Below are positions 33,254 to 41,847 of a DNA stretch of 64,000 nt, piece by piece. The position numbers and the translations under genes are program-made. The notes beneath the pieces are model-generated. The model saw only the letters and a list, made by a program, of their open reading frames with translations, was not told the DNA's origin and did not search any database. Source of the stretch: Sciscionella sediminilitoris (GTDB lineage Bacteria; Actinomycetota; Actinomycetes; Mycobacteriales; Pseudonocardiaceae); the NCBI RefSeq assembly GCF_000737195.2, contig NZ_JALM01000021.1, positions 1-64,000 of the forward strand, written 5' to 3'. The stretch's first letter is position 1, and each line of letters begins with the position of its first letter.

Positions 33254-34050
33254 GGGGAGGCCTCCAGTCGTGGGGTCGCGGCGAGCAACTGGCGGGTGTA
33301 CTCGTCCTCCGGTTCCTCGAACACCCGCTCGGTCGCCCCGGATTCGAGCACCATGCCGTTGCGCATCACCACGACCCGGTCGGCGAGTTCCGCGACCACC
33401 CCGAGATCGTGGGTGATCAGCAGGATCGCCATTCCGTGGTTGGCCCGCAGTTCGGCCAGCAGATCGAGAATCCGGGCCTGCACGGTCACATCCAGTGCGG
33501 TGGTCGGTTCGTCGGCGATGAGCAGGCGGGGCCGCCCGATGAGCGCCATCGCGATCATCACCCGCTGCCGCAGCCCGCCGGAGAGCTCGTGCGGATACTT
33601 GCGGGCGCGCTGTCCGGGGTTGTTGATCCCCGCCTCGGCCAGCGCTTCGGGGACCGCGGCCAGTGCCTCGGCCCGGCTCGCCCCGTTGTGTTTGCGCAGT
33701 ACCTCGGCGACCTGGGCGTCCACCCGTTTCACCGGATTCAGACTGGTCATCGGATCCTGGAAGACCATCGCGATCTCATTGCCGCGCACCGTGCGCAGTT
33801 CCCGTTCCCCGAGGTCGAGTAGTGAGCGCCCGTCGAATTCGATGGAGCCGCCCGCGTACACGCACGGCGGTTGTGGGTTCAGCCGCAGCACCGAGAGCGC
33901 GGTCGCGGACTTGCCGCTGCCCGATTCCCCGACCACGGCGACGATCTCGCCCGCGCCGACGTGGATGTCGATGCCGCGCACCGCATGCACGGTCCCGTCG
34001 GCGAGCTGGAAGTCCACCCGCAGGTTCTCGATGTTCAGTAAAGGATTCAT
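33250..34050 (-). CDS. Oligopeptide ABC transporter ATP-binding protein (OppD/DppD type)
   Basis: 266 residues from ATG 34050; the longer frame upstream is shadow of the permease. Walker A GESGSGKSATA, Q-loop FQDPMTSLNPV, signature LSGGLRQRVMIAMAL, Walker B LLIADEPTTALDVT are all intact and of the OppD kind. It forms a heterodimer with the OppF-type partner encoded next. The start overlaps the permease stop by 4 bases and the stop overlaps the OppF-type start. Confidence 0.94.
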   Translation of the reverse strand: MNPLLNIENLRVDFQLADGTVHAVRGIDIHVGAGEIVAVVGESGSGKSATALSVLRLNPQPPCVYAGGSIEFDGRSLLDLGERELRTVRGNEIAMVFQDPMTSLNPVKRVDAQVAEVLRKHNGASRAEALAAVPEALAEAGINNPGQRARKYPHELSGGLRQRVMIAMALIGRPRLLIADEPTTALDVTVQARILDLLAELRANHGMAILLITHDLGVVAELADRVVVMRNGMVLESGATERVFEEPEDEYTRQLLAATPRLEASP

Positions 34051-34916
34051 CGGCGGTAGGCCTTCGGATCGGCGACATCGCGCAGGACATCCCCGGCGAT
34101 GTTGATGGCCAGGGCGGTCAGCATCAGCGCGCAACCGGGGAACACCGCGATCCACCAGGAGGTGCCGAGATAGAGCTGTCCATCGGAGAGCATCGATCCC
34201 CAGGTGACCGTGGTCTTCGGGACGCCGAGGCCGAGATAGCTCAGCGAGGACTCGGCCACGATCGCCGAGGCCACGTGCAGGGTGCCGATGGTGGCGAGCG
34301 GGGCGAGCACATTGGGCAGCAGGTGGCGGCGCATGATGGTGCCCGAGCGCACCCCGATCGCGCGGGCTTCGGTGACGAAATCCCGCGACCGCAAGGAAAG
34401 CACCTCGGAGCGGACCACGCGTGCGTAGTTCACCCAGCCGGTGAAACCGAGCACCAGGATCACGTACCACAGCCCGGATCCGAGGAAGCCGACGATGGCC
34501 AGCGCGAGCAGGATCGAGGGGAACGCGAGCTGGATGTCGGCGATCCGCATCAGCACCTTGTCCACCCAGCCGCCGCGGAATCCGGCGATGAGCCCGATCA
34601 GCGCCCCGAGGATGCCCGCGAGCAGCGCCGCGCTGCAGCCGACGAGCAGCGAGATCCGGGAACCGTAGATCAGCCGGGAGGTCAGATCCCTGCCGAGCTG
34701 GTCGGTACCGAGGAAATGCCCTGCCGTGCCGGGTGGTTGCAAGCGGGACAACAGATCCTGGGCGTTCGGGTCATACGGCGCGAGCAGCGGTGCGAACACG
34801 GCGGCGAGCACGAACAGGGCGAGCAGGATCAGCGCGGCAAGGGCGAGTTTGTTCCGGACCAGCGCACGCAGCGTGGCGTTCGAGGTTCCGGTGGTCTTGG
34901 CGGTCATGGTGCTCAT
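34047..34916 (-). CDS. Oligopeptide ABC transporter permease (OppC/DppC type)
   Basis: 289 residues with an N-terminal helix followed by the OppC signature FAPLLAPYDPNAQD and a substrate-gate segment HFLGTDQLGRDLTSRLIYGSR. The EAA loop reads FVTEARAIGVRSGTIMRRHLLPNVLAPL. These features are standard for dipeptide/oligopeptide importers. ATG 34916 overlaps the upstream permease stop; an ATG three codons further in is an alternative. Confidence 0.94.
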   Translation of the reverse strand: MSTMTAKTTGTSNATLRALVRNKLALAALILLALFVLAAVFAPLLAPYDPNAQDLLSRLQPPGTAGHFLGTDQLGRDLTSRLIYGSRISLLVGCSAALLAGILGALIGLIAGFRGGWVDKVLMRIADIQLAFPSILLALAIVGFLGSGLWYVILVLGFTGWVNYARVVRSEVLSLRSRDFVTEARAIGVRSGTIMRRHLLPNVLAPLATIGTLHVASAIVAESSLSYLGLGVPKTTVTWGSMLSDGQLYLGTSWWIAVFPGCALMLTALAINIAGDVLRDVADPKAYRR

Positions 34917-35839
34917 GCGCGCACCCGCACTCTCGGATCGAGGAAGGTGTAGGAAAGGTCGACGAGCAGGTTCACCACCACGAAGGTGGCCGCGAAGAAC
35001 AGCACGGTCGCCTGCACGAGCGGGAAATCCCGGTTCGAGATGGCTTCCACGGTCAGCCTGCCGACCCCGGGCCAGGAGAACACCTGCTCGGTCAGGATCG
35101 CCCCGCCGAGCAGGCTGCCAACCTCGAGGCCGATCACGGTGACCACGGGAAGGGCGGCGTTGCGCAGTCCGTGGCCGAGTACCACCCCGAGTTCACCGAG
35201 CCCTTTTGCCCGCGCGGTGCGCATATAGTCCGCGCCGAGCACATCGATCAGCGAGGAACGCAGCAGCCGGGCGATCATCGCGACCGAGTAGATGGCCAGC
35301 GTGATCGCGGGCAGCACCAGGTGTTCGATGCCGCCGTACCCGGAAGCGGGGAGCACCTGCAGGCCGACGGCGAACACCAGGATGAGCAGGATGCCCGCCC
35401 AGAACGGCGGAGTGGACTGTCCGATGAGGACTCCGGTCATCACCCCGGTGTCCGAGCTCTTGCCCCGGCGCAGCGCGGCGAGGGTGCCCGCCGGGATCGC
35501 GAGCACCAGTGCGATCACCAGCGCGGCCGCGGCGAGCTCCACGGTCGCCGGGAGTCGTTCGGCGAGTACCGAGCTCACCGGCTGGTCGTAGAACAGTGAG
35601 TTGCCGAAGTCGAACCGCAGGATCCCGCCGAGATAGTGCAGGTATTGCAGGAACAGGGGACGATCCAGGCCGAGGCTGGCGCGCAGGCTCGCCTCCTGTG
35701 CCACGGTGGCATCCGGGGGCAGCAGCACCTTCACCGGATCACCGGAGATGCGGACCAGGAAGAACACCACGGTGGCCACGCAGAACAGTACGAGCAGTGC
35801 GCCGCCGATCTTGCCCGCGATGGTGCGCAACAGGTTCAT
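34913..35839 (-). CDS. Oligopeptide ABC transporter permease (OppB/DppB type)
   Basis: 308 residues from ATG 35839, overlapping the binding-protein stop. OppB hallmarks: a first helix leading to FFLVRISGDPVKVLLPPDAT, a large periplasmic segment with LGLDRPLFLQYLHYLGGILRFDFGNS, and the EAA loop DYMRTARAKGLGELGVVLGHGLRNAALP. The end FLDPRVRV is also characteristic. It pairs with the OppC-type permease. Confidence 0.94.
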   Translation of the reverse strand: MNLLRTIAGKIGGALLVLFCVATVVFFLVRISGDPVKVLLPPDATVAQEASLRASLGLDRPLFLQYLHYLGGILRFDFGNSLFYDQPVSSVLAERLPATVELAAAALVIALVLAIPAGTLAALRRGKSSDTGVMTGVLIGQSTPPFWAGILLILVFAVGLQVLPASGYGGIEHLVLPAITLAIYSVAMIARLLRSSLIDVLGADYMRTARAKGLGELGVVLGHGLRNAALPVVTVIGLEVGSLLGGAILTEQVFSWPGVGRLTVEAISNRDFPLVQATVLFFAATFVVVNLLVDLSYTFLDPRVRVRA

Positions 35840-37368
35840 CCGGTGACCCCCGCGCTGTCCATGTCCAGCACCCCGACCGCGTTGGGCCGCCAGTGTGGCC
35901 GGTCGTTGCGGGCGAGAATGTTGTCCAGCTGGAACAGGAAGACGAACGGTGCCTCGGTGTGCAGCAGCCACTGCAGTTCGGTGAACGCGCGCATCCTGGC
36001 CTTCGGATCGACCGCGCTTTCCTCGATGTCGATCAGCCGGTCCGCGCGCGGATCGTGCCAGCGGCTCTGCCTGCGGTCGTGGCGGATATTGGACTGCACA
36101 AGGCTTTCCGCGTCCCCGGTCCACCCGGTGTTCTTGGCGAGGTAGATCGGGCCGAGCGCGCCGGAATTGCTCGAGGTGAGCCTGCTCTTGTAGGTGCTCG
36201 GATCCAGCACGGTGACCTTGGCGCGCACGCCTGCGTGCACGAGCAGTCCGGCGATCGCTTCGGCGACCTGGGAGTCCACATTGGACGCGGTGAGCGTGGT
36301 GTCCAGTCCGTCCGGGTACCCGGCCTCGGCGAGCAATTGCCTGGCGCGCCGGATATCCCTGGTATAGGCGGGAATCGCGGGATCGAATCCGTTGGCCTCG
36401 CGCGGGAACATGGTCGGCACCTCGCGCGCTTTCCCGTCCAGCACGGCTTTGACCAGCAGCGGCACATCGACCGCGTGATTGAGCGCCTGGCGCACCCTGC
36501 GGTCGGCGAGCGGGCCCTCGCGGGTGTTCAGCGAGAGATAATAGGTGGGCATGCCGGGGAAGTTCTCGATCCGCACCCCGCCGTATCCGGCGAGCTGGCG
36601 GGCCGCGTCCGGGGTGAGCTGGGTGACCATGTCCACCTCATCGCTTTGCAGCGCGGCGAGCGCGGATGCCGGATTGGGCATCGGTTTGAACACCAGCTCG
36701 TCCAGTTTCGGGCGGCCCGACCAGTGTCCGGGGAACGCACGCATCCGCAGTTCGTGATCGCGCTGCCAGGACACGAAGCGGAACGGCCCCGTGCCGACGG
36801 GTTCGCGGGCGAACCGCTCCGGCCCGACCTCGTCCAGATAGCGCGGTGGCACGGCGACCCCGCCGAACAGCGAGACCTTCGCGGGCAGGATCGGATCGTG
36901 CTTGCTGGTGTGCACATCCACGGTGAGCGGGTCCACCACGGTCGCGCCGTCCACATAGCGCAGCTCCACGATCGGTGAATGCGTCGCGGGATCGCGCAAC
37001 CGGTCGAGGCTGTACCGCACGGCGTGCGCATCGCAGGGTTCGCCGTTGTGGAACCGCACCCCGGGGCGCAGGTGGAACCGCCAGGTCTGCTCGTCGAGCA
37101 CCGACCAGGAGGTCGCCAGCCCGGGACCGAGCCGGTTGTCGGTGCCCCTGGTGGTGAGCGTGTCGAACATGTTGATCAACACGTTCATCGAGGGCATATC
37201 GCCCTGCTTCTGCGGGTCGAGGGTCTTGGCCTCGTCCGGCTGGGACACCCGGAGCACCCGGCCGCGTGGCTCGGCCGCGCTCACTCCGCAGGCGCCGAGC
37301 AGCGGGGCCAGCGTGGCGAGACCGCCGAGGCGCAGTGCCTCGCGCCTGGACTGCCGCCGAGCGGTCAC
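35836..37368 (-). CDS. Oligopeptide ABC transporter substrate-binding lipoprotein (SBP_bac_5)
   Basis: 510 residues from GTG 37368. The N-terminus RRQSRREALRLGG has twin-arginine character and leads into a lipobox LLGAC (about residues 23-27), so export could be by Tat followed by lipidation. Family signatures follow: AKTLDPQ, MFDTLTTRGTDNRLGPGLATSW, WRFHLRPGVRFHNGEPCDAHAVRYSLDRL and GTGPFRFVSW. It captures a peptide, glycoside or amide for the importer encoded downstream. It is the first gene of the operon and divergent from the IclR regulator. Confidence 0.93.
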   Translation of the reverse strand: MTARRQSRREALRLGGLATLAPLLGACGVSAAEPRGRVLRVSQPDEAKTLDPQKQGDMPSMNVLINMFDTLTTRGTDNRLGPGLATSWSVLDEQTWRFHLRPGVRFHNGEPCDAHAVRYSLDRLRDPATHSPIVELRYVDGATVVDPLTVDVHTSKHDPILPAKVSLFGGVAVPPRYLDEVGPERFAREPVGTGPFRFVSWQRDHELRMRAFPGHWSGRPKLDELVFKPMPNPASALAALQSDEVDMVTQLTPDAARQLAGYGGVRIENFPGMPTYYLSLNTREGPLADRRVRQALNHAVDVPLLVKAVLDGKAREVPTMFPREANGFDPAIPAYTRDIRRARQLLAEAGYPDGLDTTLTASNVDSQVAEAIAGLLVHAGVRAKVTVLDPSTYKSRLTSSNSGALGPIYLAKNTGWTGDAESLVQSNIRHDRRQSRWHDPRADRLIDIEESAVDPKARMRAFTELQWLLHTEAPFVFLFQLDNILARNDRPHWRPNAVGVLDMDSAGVTG

Positions 37369-37422
37369 CGCGGTACCTCCCGTCGTTGGGCTGTGTCCGT
37401 CGAGTATTCAATCCACCGACAT

Positions 37423-37445
37423 AGCGTTTCGTCAGATGGAACGCT
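37423..37445. promoter_or_regulatory. Probable IclR operator
   Basis: AGCGTT (37423-37428) and AACGCT (37440-37445) are perfect inverted arms, 11 bases apart, in the 97-base gap between the divergent binding-protein and IclR genes. The GGAAC core at the right arm is of the kind IclR proteins prefer. Confidence 0.55.
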
Positions 37446-37465
37446 GATTGGTTAAGCTAGGCGGC

Positions 37466-38278
37466 ATGCGAAGGGCTGTCAACAACCCCGAAGACGGGCA
37501 ACCGGTCCGCGGATCGGTGGACAAGGCGCTCGACCTGCTCGCCGCGCTCGCTTCCGGGGACGGTCCGCACCGGCTCGCCGAACTCGCGCGAGAGACCGGG
37601 ATCGCCAAGCCGACCGTGCACCGGATGCTGCGCACCATGGCCGAATCCGGCTTCGCGGTCGGCACCGAGGGTGGCGCGTATCACGTCGGCCCGCGGTTCC
37701 TCGGGATGGCGGCGGCCGCGCTCGCGGGGAGCAGGGGCAACCAGTTCGCCCGGCCGGTGCTCGAGGAACTGCAGCGGCGCACCGGGCATACCGTGCACTA
37801 CGCGGTGCGGCACGGGAACGAGGCGATCTACGTGGACAAGGTGGAGCCTGCCCAGTCGTACCGGATGACCTCGCGGGTCGGTGGCCAGATTCCGCTGTAC
37901 TGCACCGCGGTCGGGCGCGCGATCCTGGCCCGGCTGCCGGAGAGCGAGCGCGCCGAGATCCTCGGCACGGCACCGCTTCCCGCGCGCACCGAGCACACGC
38001 TCACCGATCCGGACGCGATCCGGGCCGCGCTCGCCGAATGGGACGAGCGCGGATTCCTGACCGAGGACCGGCAGAACGAACCGGACATCCGCTGCGTCGC
38101 GGCCCCGGTCACCGATGGGCTCGGCGCGGTCATCGGTGCGATCAGCGTGTCCGGACTGGTGTTCACCCTGGACGAGGAGAGTATCGAGGTGTACGGCCCC
38201 ATGGTGCGCGCCGCCGCCGACGAGGTCTCGGCGACGCTGGGTGGCCAGGGGCCGCGGCTGAGCTCGGTGCGCTCATGA
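37466..38278 (+). CDS. IclR family transcriptional regulator
   Basis: 270 residues from ATG 37466; a TTG six codons upstream is less likely. The winged helix-turn-helix (about residues 14-75) reads SVDKALDLLAALASGDGPHRLAELARETGIAKPTVHRMLRTMAESGF. The effector-binding IclR_C domain carries the family segments TGHTVHYAVRHGNEAIYVDKVE, PLYCTAVGRAILA and RCVAAPVTDGLGAVIGAISVSG. It is divergent from the oligopeptide importer and cotranscribed with the serine hydrolase (ATGA overlap), so it probably controls the whole block at 29675-39285 in response to a small acid. Confidence 0.94.
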   Translation: MRRAVNNPEDGQPVRGSVDKALDLLAALASGDGPHRLAELARETGIAKPTVHRMLRTMAESGFAVGTEGGAYHVGPRFLGMAAAALAGSRGNQFARPVLEELQRRTGHTVHYAVRHGNEAIYVDKVEPAQSYRMTSRVGGQIPLYCTAVGRAILARLPESERAEILGTAPLPARTEHTLTDPDAIRAALAEWDERGFLTEDRQNEPDIRCVAAPVTDGLGAVIGAISVSGLVFTLDEESIEVYGPMVRAAADEVSATLGGQGPRLSSVRS

Positions 38279-39285
38279 GCGAGCTGGCGAGCCTGTTGCG
38301 GGAAGGGGCCGAACAGCGGGTGTACTCCGCGGCCGCCTGGTCGGTCGGGGACGGGGAAGGCGCCATCGACCGCGGTTCGCTCGGACATCGCGCACACGGC
38401 GGGGCTCCGGTGGACGGCACCGAGAACTGGGACCTCGCCTCGGTCACCAAACCCATCGTCGGCCTCGCGGTCATGGCGCTCGTCGAACGCGGAATACTCG
38501 GGCTCGAGGACACCCTCGGCAGCCATCTTCCCGGGTACACCGGCGGGGACAAGGCGGAGCTGACCGTGCGCCAGCTGCTGGCGCACAGCTCCGGACTGCC
38601 CGGCGGGGTGCGGTTGTTCGCCGATCATCCCAGCAGGGAGGGATTCCTCGACGCGCTGCGCGCCCTTCCGTTGCGCCGCAGTCCGGGTACCGGGGTCGAG
38701 TACTCCTCACAGGGATTCATGCTGCTCGGGTTTCTCGCCGAGGCCGCGTCCGGGCGGCGCCTCGACCATCTCGTCGAGGAATACGTGTGCGCGCCGCTGG
38801 GTATGGACGGCACCCGGTTCGGCCCGGTCGCCGAGGCCGTCGCTACCGAGTACTGCCACTGGCGCGAGCGGATGGTCATCGGCGAGGTGCACGACGAGAA
38901 CGCCGTGGTGCTCGGCGGGATCTGCGGGCACGCCGGACTGTTCGGCACCCTGGAGGATCTGGAACGGCTCGGCATGGCGCTGGTGCGCGGCGGTGGCGAA
39001 CTGCTCGGCGCCGACACCTTCGCCGAAATGACCGCCTGTCACACCGAAACGCTGAACCTGCGCCGATGCCTTGGCTGGCAAGGATTCGACCATGACTGTC
39101 CACTGGGGACAGTCTTCGGGCGGGACTCCTACGGGCACACCGGATTCACCGGTACCAGCATCTGGGTGGATCCCGCGCTGGGCCGGTATTTCGTGCTGCT
39201 GACCAATCGTGTGCACCCGAGCAGGGAACCGGCCGGTATCGAGGTGTTGCGTCGGCGGTTTCACGAATGCGCGGTCGGTCTTTAG
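38275..39285 (+). CDS. Beta-lactamase-fold serine hydrolase
   Basis: 336 residues. The class C/penicillin-binding fold is clear: SxxK as SVTK (about residue 58), YSS (about 142) as the second motif, and HTG (about 290) as the third. There is no signal peptide, so it probably works in the cytoplasm as an esterase, amidase or D-peptidase on imported substrate. The ATG at 38275 overlaps the IclR stop. This is the second hydrolase of this fold in the window that sits with an enolase-superfamily enzyme and an importer, the other being at 6673-8154. Confidence 0.9.
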   Translation: MSELASLLREGAEQRVYSAAAWSVGDGEGAIDRGSLGHRAHGGAPVDGTENWDLASVTKPIVGLAVMALVERGILGLEDTLGSHLPGYTGGDKAELTVRQLLAHSSGLPGGVRLFADHPSREGFLDALRALPLRRSPGTGVEYSSQGFMLLGFLAEAASGRRLDHLVEEYVCAPLGMDGTRFGPVAEAVATEYCHWRERMVIGEVHDENAVVLGGICGHAGLFGTLEDLERLGMALVRGGGELLGADTFAEMTACHTETLNLRRCLGWQGFDHDCPLGTVFGRDSYGHTGFTGTSIWVDPALGRYFVLLTNRVHPSREPAGIEVLRRRFHECAVGL

Positions 39286-39370
39286 GTTGCGGGGCTGGTT
39301 CGGTGTGCGAGGGCTGCCGCCGCTGATTCGGTTTCGTCGGTGACTGTGCGGTAGCAGTGATCCGCCTGCG

Positions 39371-39576
39371 ATGCCCTACTACAACATCGTGGCCGGGCGC
39401 ACCGACATCGACCTCGCCGACAAAACCAAACCCGAGCGAGTCGGCCACCACTGCATCGACATGGCCCGCGCCTGGCTACTCCGCGGCGACCGGGAACAAA
39501 CCCTGACGAACCTCAACCGGGCACGGGCATGGTCGCCGTTCAACACCCGGCACCACCCCGGCGTACGAGGGTCAAC
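39371..39576 (+). pseudogene. C-terminal remnant of an XRE/TPR-type regulator
   Basis: The frame reads KPERVGHHCIDMARAWLLRGDREQTLTNLNRARAWSPFNTRHHPGVR, which matches the C-terminal tetratricopeptide-like end common to actinobacterial helix-turn-helix XRE regulators (REGHHIDLARAWLLHGDR-ALNRAR-P--TRYHP-VRE, from memory). Everything N-terminal, including the DNA-binding domain, is missing. The frame then runs without family character into the HNH gene on the other strand. It is a broken gene, probably cut by the arrival of that gene or by a related deletion. Confidence 0.6.
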
Positions 39577-39593
39577 GGGCGCGAAAGCTAGTT

Positions 39594-40736
39594 CTATTCC
39601 GTACCGCTTCGATAGGTGCGTCCGGTGGGTGTGGTGATTTCGAGTTCGCTGGTGTGGTGGTCGAGTCGGTAGTGCCAGCCGGGTGCGGATTTCAACTTGT
39701 GGTCGAGTTTGCGGAGTCCTTGGAGGTCGGCCGTGTTGGTGTGGCCGTTGTCGGCCCATGCTTGTGCGTGGTCGATCTCTTGGATGGGGCGGCAGCATCC
39801 GGGGACTCTGCAGTGGTGGTCGCGGAGCCGAATGTAGTCGCGTTGGCGGGTGCTGGGTCGGTATCTGCGTCGTCCGAGGCCGCGAATCACGCCGGTGTCG
39901 GGGTCGGTGAGGATTTTGCGGACCGTGTTGCGGGGGTCGGTAAGCATGGCCCGCGCGGTGTGGGCAGGAATCTCTCCGTAGCCGGTGACACGGCAGTATT
40001 CCTCGCTCATGTCCAGCGCTACCCCGAGCGGTACTTGCACGTTGACCACGACCCTTACTCCGGTGTGCTGGTTGCGTCCGGTGATCAGGTCGGTGATGGT
40101 GTCGGCGCGGAGTTGGTCGAGGGTGCGTGGGTCGCCTTGGTGGCGTAGTGATCGGGCGATCGCGTCGATCCGGGTTTCGCAGGCGGCCAGGTCCTCGCTG
40201 GGGAGCCGGGCGAACAGGGTTCCGGTGCCGTCCTCGTCGTCCTGGAACGACACATACCGTGCGGCACGGGCGGCTGCGATCCTTACTTCTTTCGCCGCCG
40301 GGTCGAGTCGATCGGCCAGGCGTCGTAGGTAACGCACCCAGTCCCGGGGGCGTCCCTTGTCCTGCAGTCGTTCGGTGATCCGGGTATCGGCGGTGGTGAT
40401 GAGTTCCTCGGGAAAGGATTCGAACACTTCCCGAATTTTCGAGGCGTGAAACAAATCAACCTGGCCTGCGTGCATGCATTCCAGAACCCCGGGCATGTGT
40501 TCGCTGAGAAAGATCGTGGTTTCCACGGTGTCGATGGACCATCCGCGCGGCACATTCCGCGCCAGCCGCAGTTCCTCGATCACCGACTCCACGGTGAACA
40601 GGTCCCCGAAACGCTGCTTTTGCCTGCACCACAAGGCATACACCCGGTCCACGGTCATCGCGTCCAACCGCGCCCGCTCCCGGTCACATACACAGATCGC
40701 CTCGATAAGCGAATCCTCATCAACCCCAGTGCTCAT
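39594..40736 (-). CDS. HNH endonuclease, DUF222/13E12 repeat family
   Basis: 380 residues. The N-terminal DUF222 region includes ERARLDAMTVDRVYALWC and TRITERLQDKGRPRDWVRYLRRLADRLDPAAKE. The C-terminal nuclease reads RDHHCRVPGCCRPIQEIDHAQAWADNGHTNTADLQGLRKLDHKLK, an HNH motif with a Cys pair for structural zinc. These are the 13E12-type proteins of mycobacteria and relatives, present in many scattered copies and thought to be mobile. It adjoins a truncated regulator remnant, in line with insertion. Its codon use contains more rare and AT-ending codons than its neighbours. Confidence 0.9.
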   Translation of the reverse strand: MSTGVDEDSLIEAICVCDRERARLDAMTVDRVYALWCRQKQRFGDLFTVESVIEELRLARNVPRGWSIDTVETTIFLSEHMPGVLECMHAGQVDLFHASKIREVFESFPEELITTADTRITERLQDKGRPRDWVRYLRRLADRLDPAAKEVRIAAARAARYVSFQDDEDGTGTLFARLPSEDLAACETRIDAIARSLRHQGDPRTLDQLRADTITDLITGRNQHTGVRVVVNVQVPLGVALDMSEEYCRVTGYGEIPAHTARAMLTDPRNTVRKILTDPDTGVIRGLGRRRYRPSTRQRDYIRLRDHHCRVPGCCRPIQEIDHAQAWADNGHTNTADLQGLRKLDHKLKSAPGWHYRLDHHTSELEITTPTGRTYRSGTE

Positions 40737-40792
40737 GAATTCATGATACCACGGAAAATCCTACCGCGCCGAAGATTGAACGGGAAAGCGAA

Positions 40793-41836
40793 TCAGCTTT
40801 CGTCCAGGAACGAATCCAAATAAGTCCAGGTCGTTTCCGCCGCCGTGCGACCGGTGAGCACGCCGAGATGCCCGCCCGGCGCGGTGTGCAGGCGCACCTC
40901 GGGTGCGTTAGGCAGGATCCGCACCACGTGGTGGGCGGCCGCTTCCGGGGCGAGTACATCGGAATCGCCCGCGATGTTCATGACCGGCACCCGTACATCG
41001 GCGAGGTGCACGGTGCGCGTCGGCCCCTCGACGTGTCCGGTGGCGAGTTCGTTGGCGCGCACCAAGCGGTGATAGGCCTGCGCGATGGCCCGGCCGGGGT
41101 AGCCGTACATATTGCGCATCATGTCGTCCACGGCCTCGATGTGGGCGAGCGCATCGCGGTCGGTGCTGTATTTGAGCACGGTCAGCGGTTTGCGCAGATA
41201 CGTGGAGAGCGCGGTGGTCTTGAACGCGAGGCTGACGAGGTTCGCGGGCACGGTTCCGAGGGTGCGCAGCGCGGTGCCGACGATCTGTCCCCCGGTGACC
41301 TTGCCGAGCAGCCGCAGCGGATCGGCGAGCCGCACCTTGGACAGGTCGACCGGGCTGGCGATCATCGCGACCGCGCTCACCGGAAGCTCGGGGAAGGCCG
41401 CGGTGGTCAACAGACTGAACAGCCCGCCGAGGCACCAGCCGACCAGCTGCACCGGTTCTCCGCCGCGGTCCTCGGAGACGGCGCGGATCGCGGCGGGCAG
41501 TACATCCCGGATCCAGAACTCGAGCCCGTGCGCGCGGTCCTCGAACGCCATCGGGCCGTAGTCCACGAGGTAGCTCGGCCGCCCGGAGAGCACCAGGTGC
41601 TCGGCGAGCGAACAGCCCCTGCGCAGATCCATGCAGACCGCGGGCGCACCGAGCGGGGGAACCAGCAGCACCGGCGGTCCCTCGACAGGCACCTGCTCGG
41701 TGTACCGGTGCACCGTCTGTTTGGGGCCTTCGGCGATGACCGTGGACGGGGTGCGCCTGGTGTCCGCGAGCCCGCCGCGGACGAGGAAATCGAACAGATT
41801 CGTGCCCGAGGCGAGGACATCCTCGATCAGCGGCAC
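40793..41836 (-). CDS. PhaC-like alpha/beta hydrolase
   Basis: 347 residues. The nucleophile elbow VQLVGWCLGGLFS (GWCLGG, Cys about residue 133) is the PhaC-type lipase box. The catalytic acid is in NIAGDSDVLAP (about 285) and the histidine in APGGHLGVLTG (about 317). At 347 residues it lacks the N-terminal region of true class I/III PHB synthases. Such shorter actinobacterial relatives are often called poly(3-hydroxyalkanoate) polymerase-like and are of uncertain function. A 12-base gap separates it from the FUSC gene upstream on the same strand, so the two may be cotranscribed. Confidence 0.82.
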   Translation of the reverse strand: MPLIEDVLASGTNLFDFLVRGGLADTRRTPSTVIAEGPKQTVHRYTEQVPVEGPPVLLVPPLGAPAVCMDLRRGCSLAEHLVLSGRPSYLVDYGPMAFEDRAHGLEFWIRDVLPAAIRAVSEDRGGEPVQLVGWCLGGLFSLLTTAAFPELPVSAVAMIASPVDLSKVRLADPLRLLGKVTGGQIVGTALRTLGTVPANLVSLAFKTTALSTYLRKPLTVLKYSTDRDALAHIEAVDDMMRNMYGYPGRAIAQAYHRLVRANELATGHVEGPTRTVHLADVRVPVMNIAGDSDVLAPEAAAHHVVRILPNAPEVRLHTAPGGHLGVLTGRTAAETTWTYLDSFLDES

Positions 41837-41847
41837 GGCAGCACTCC

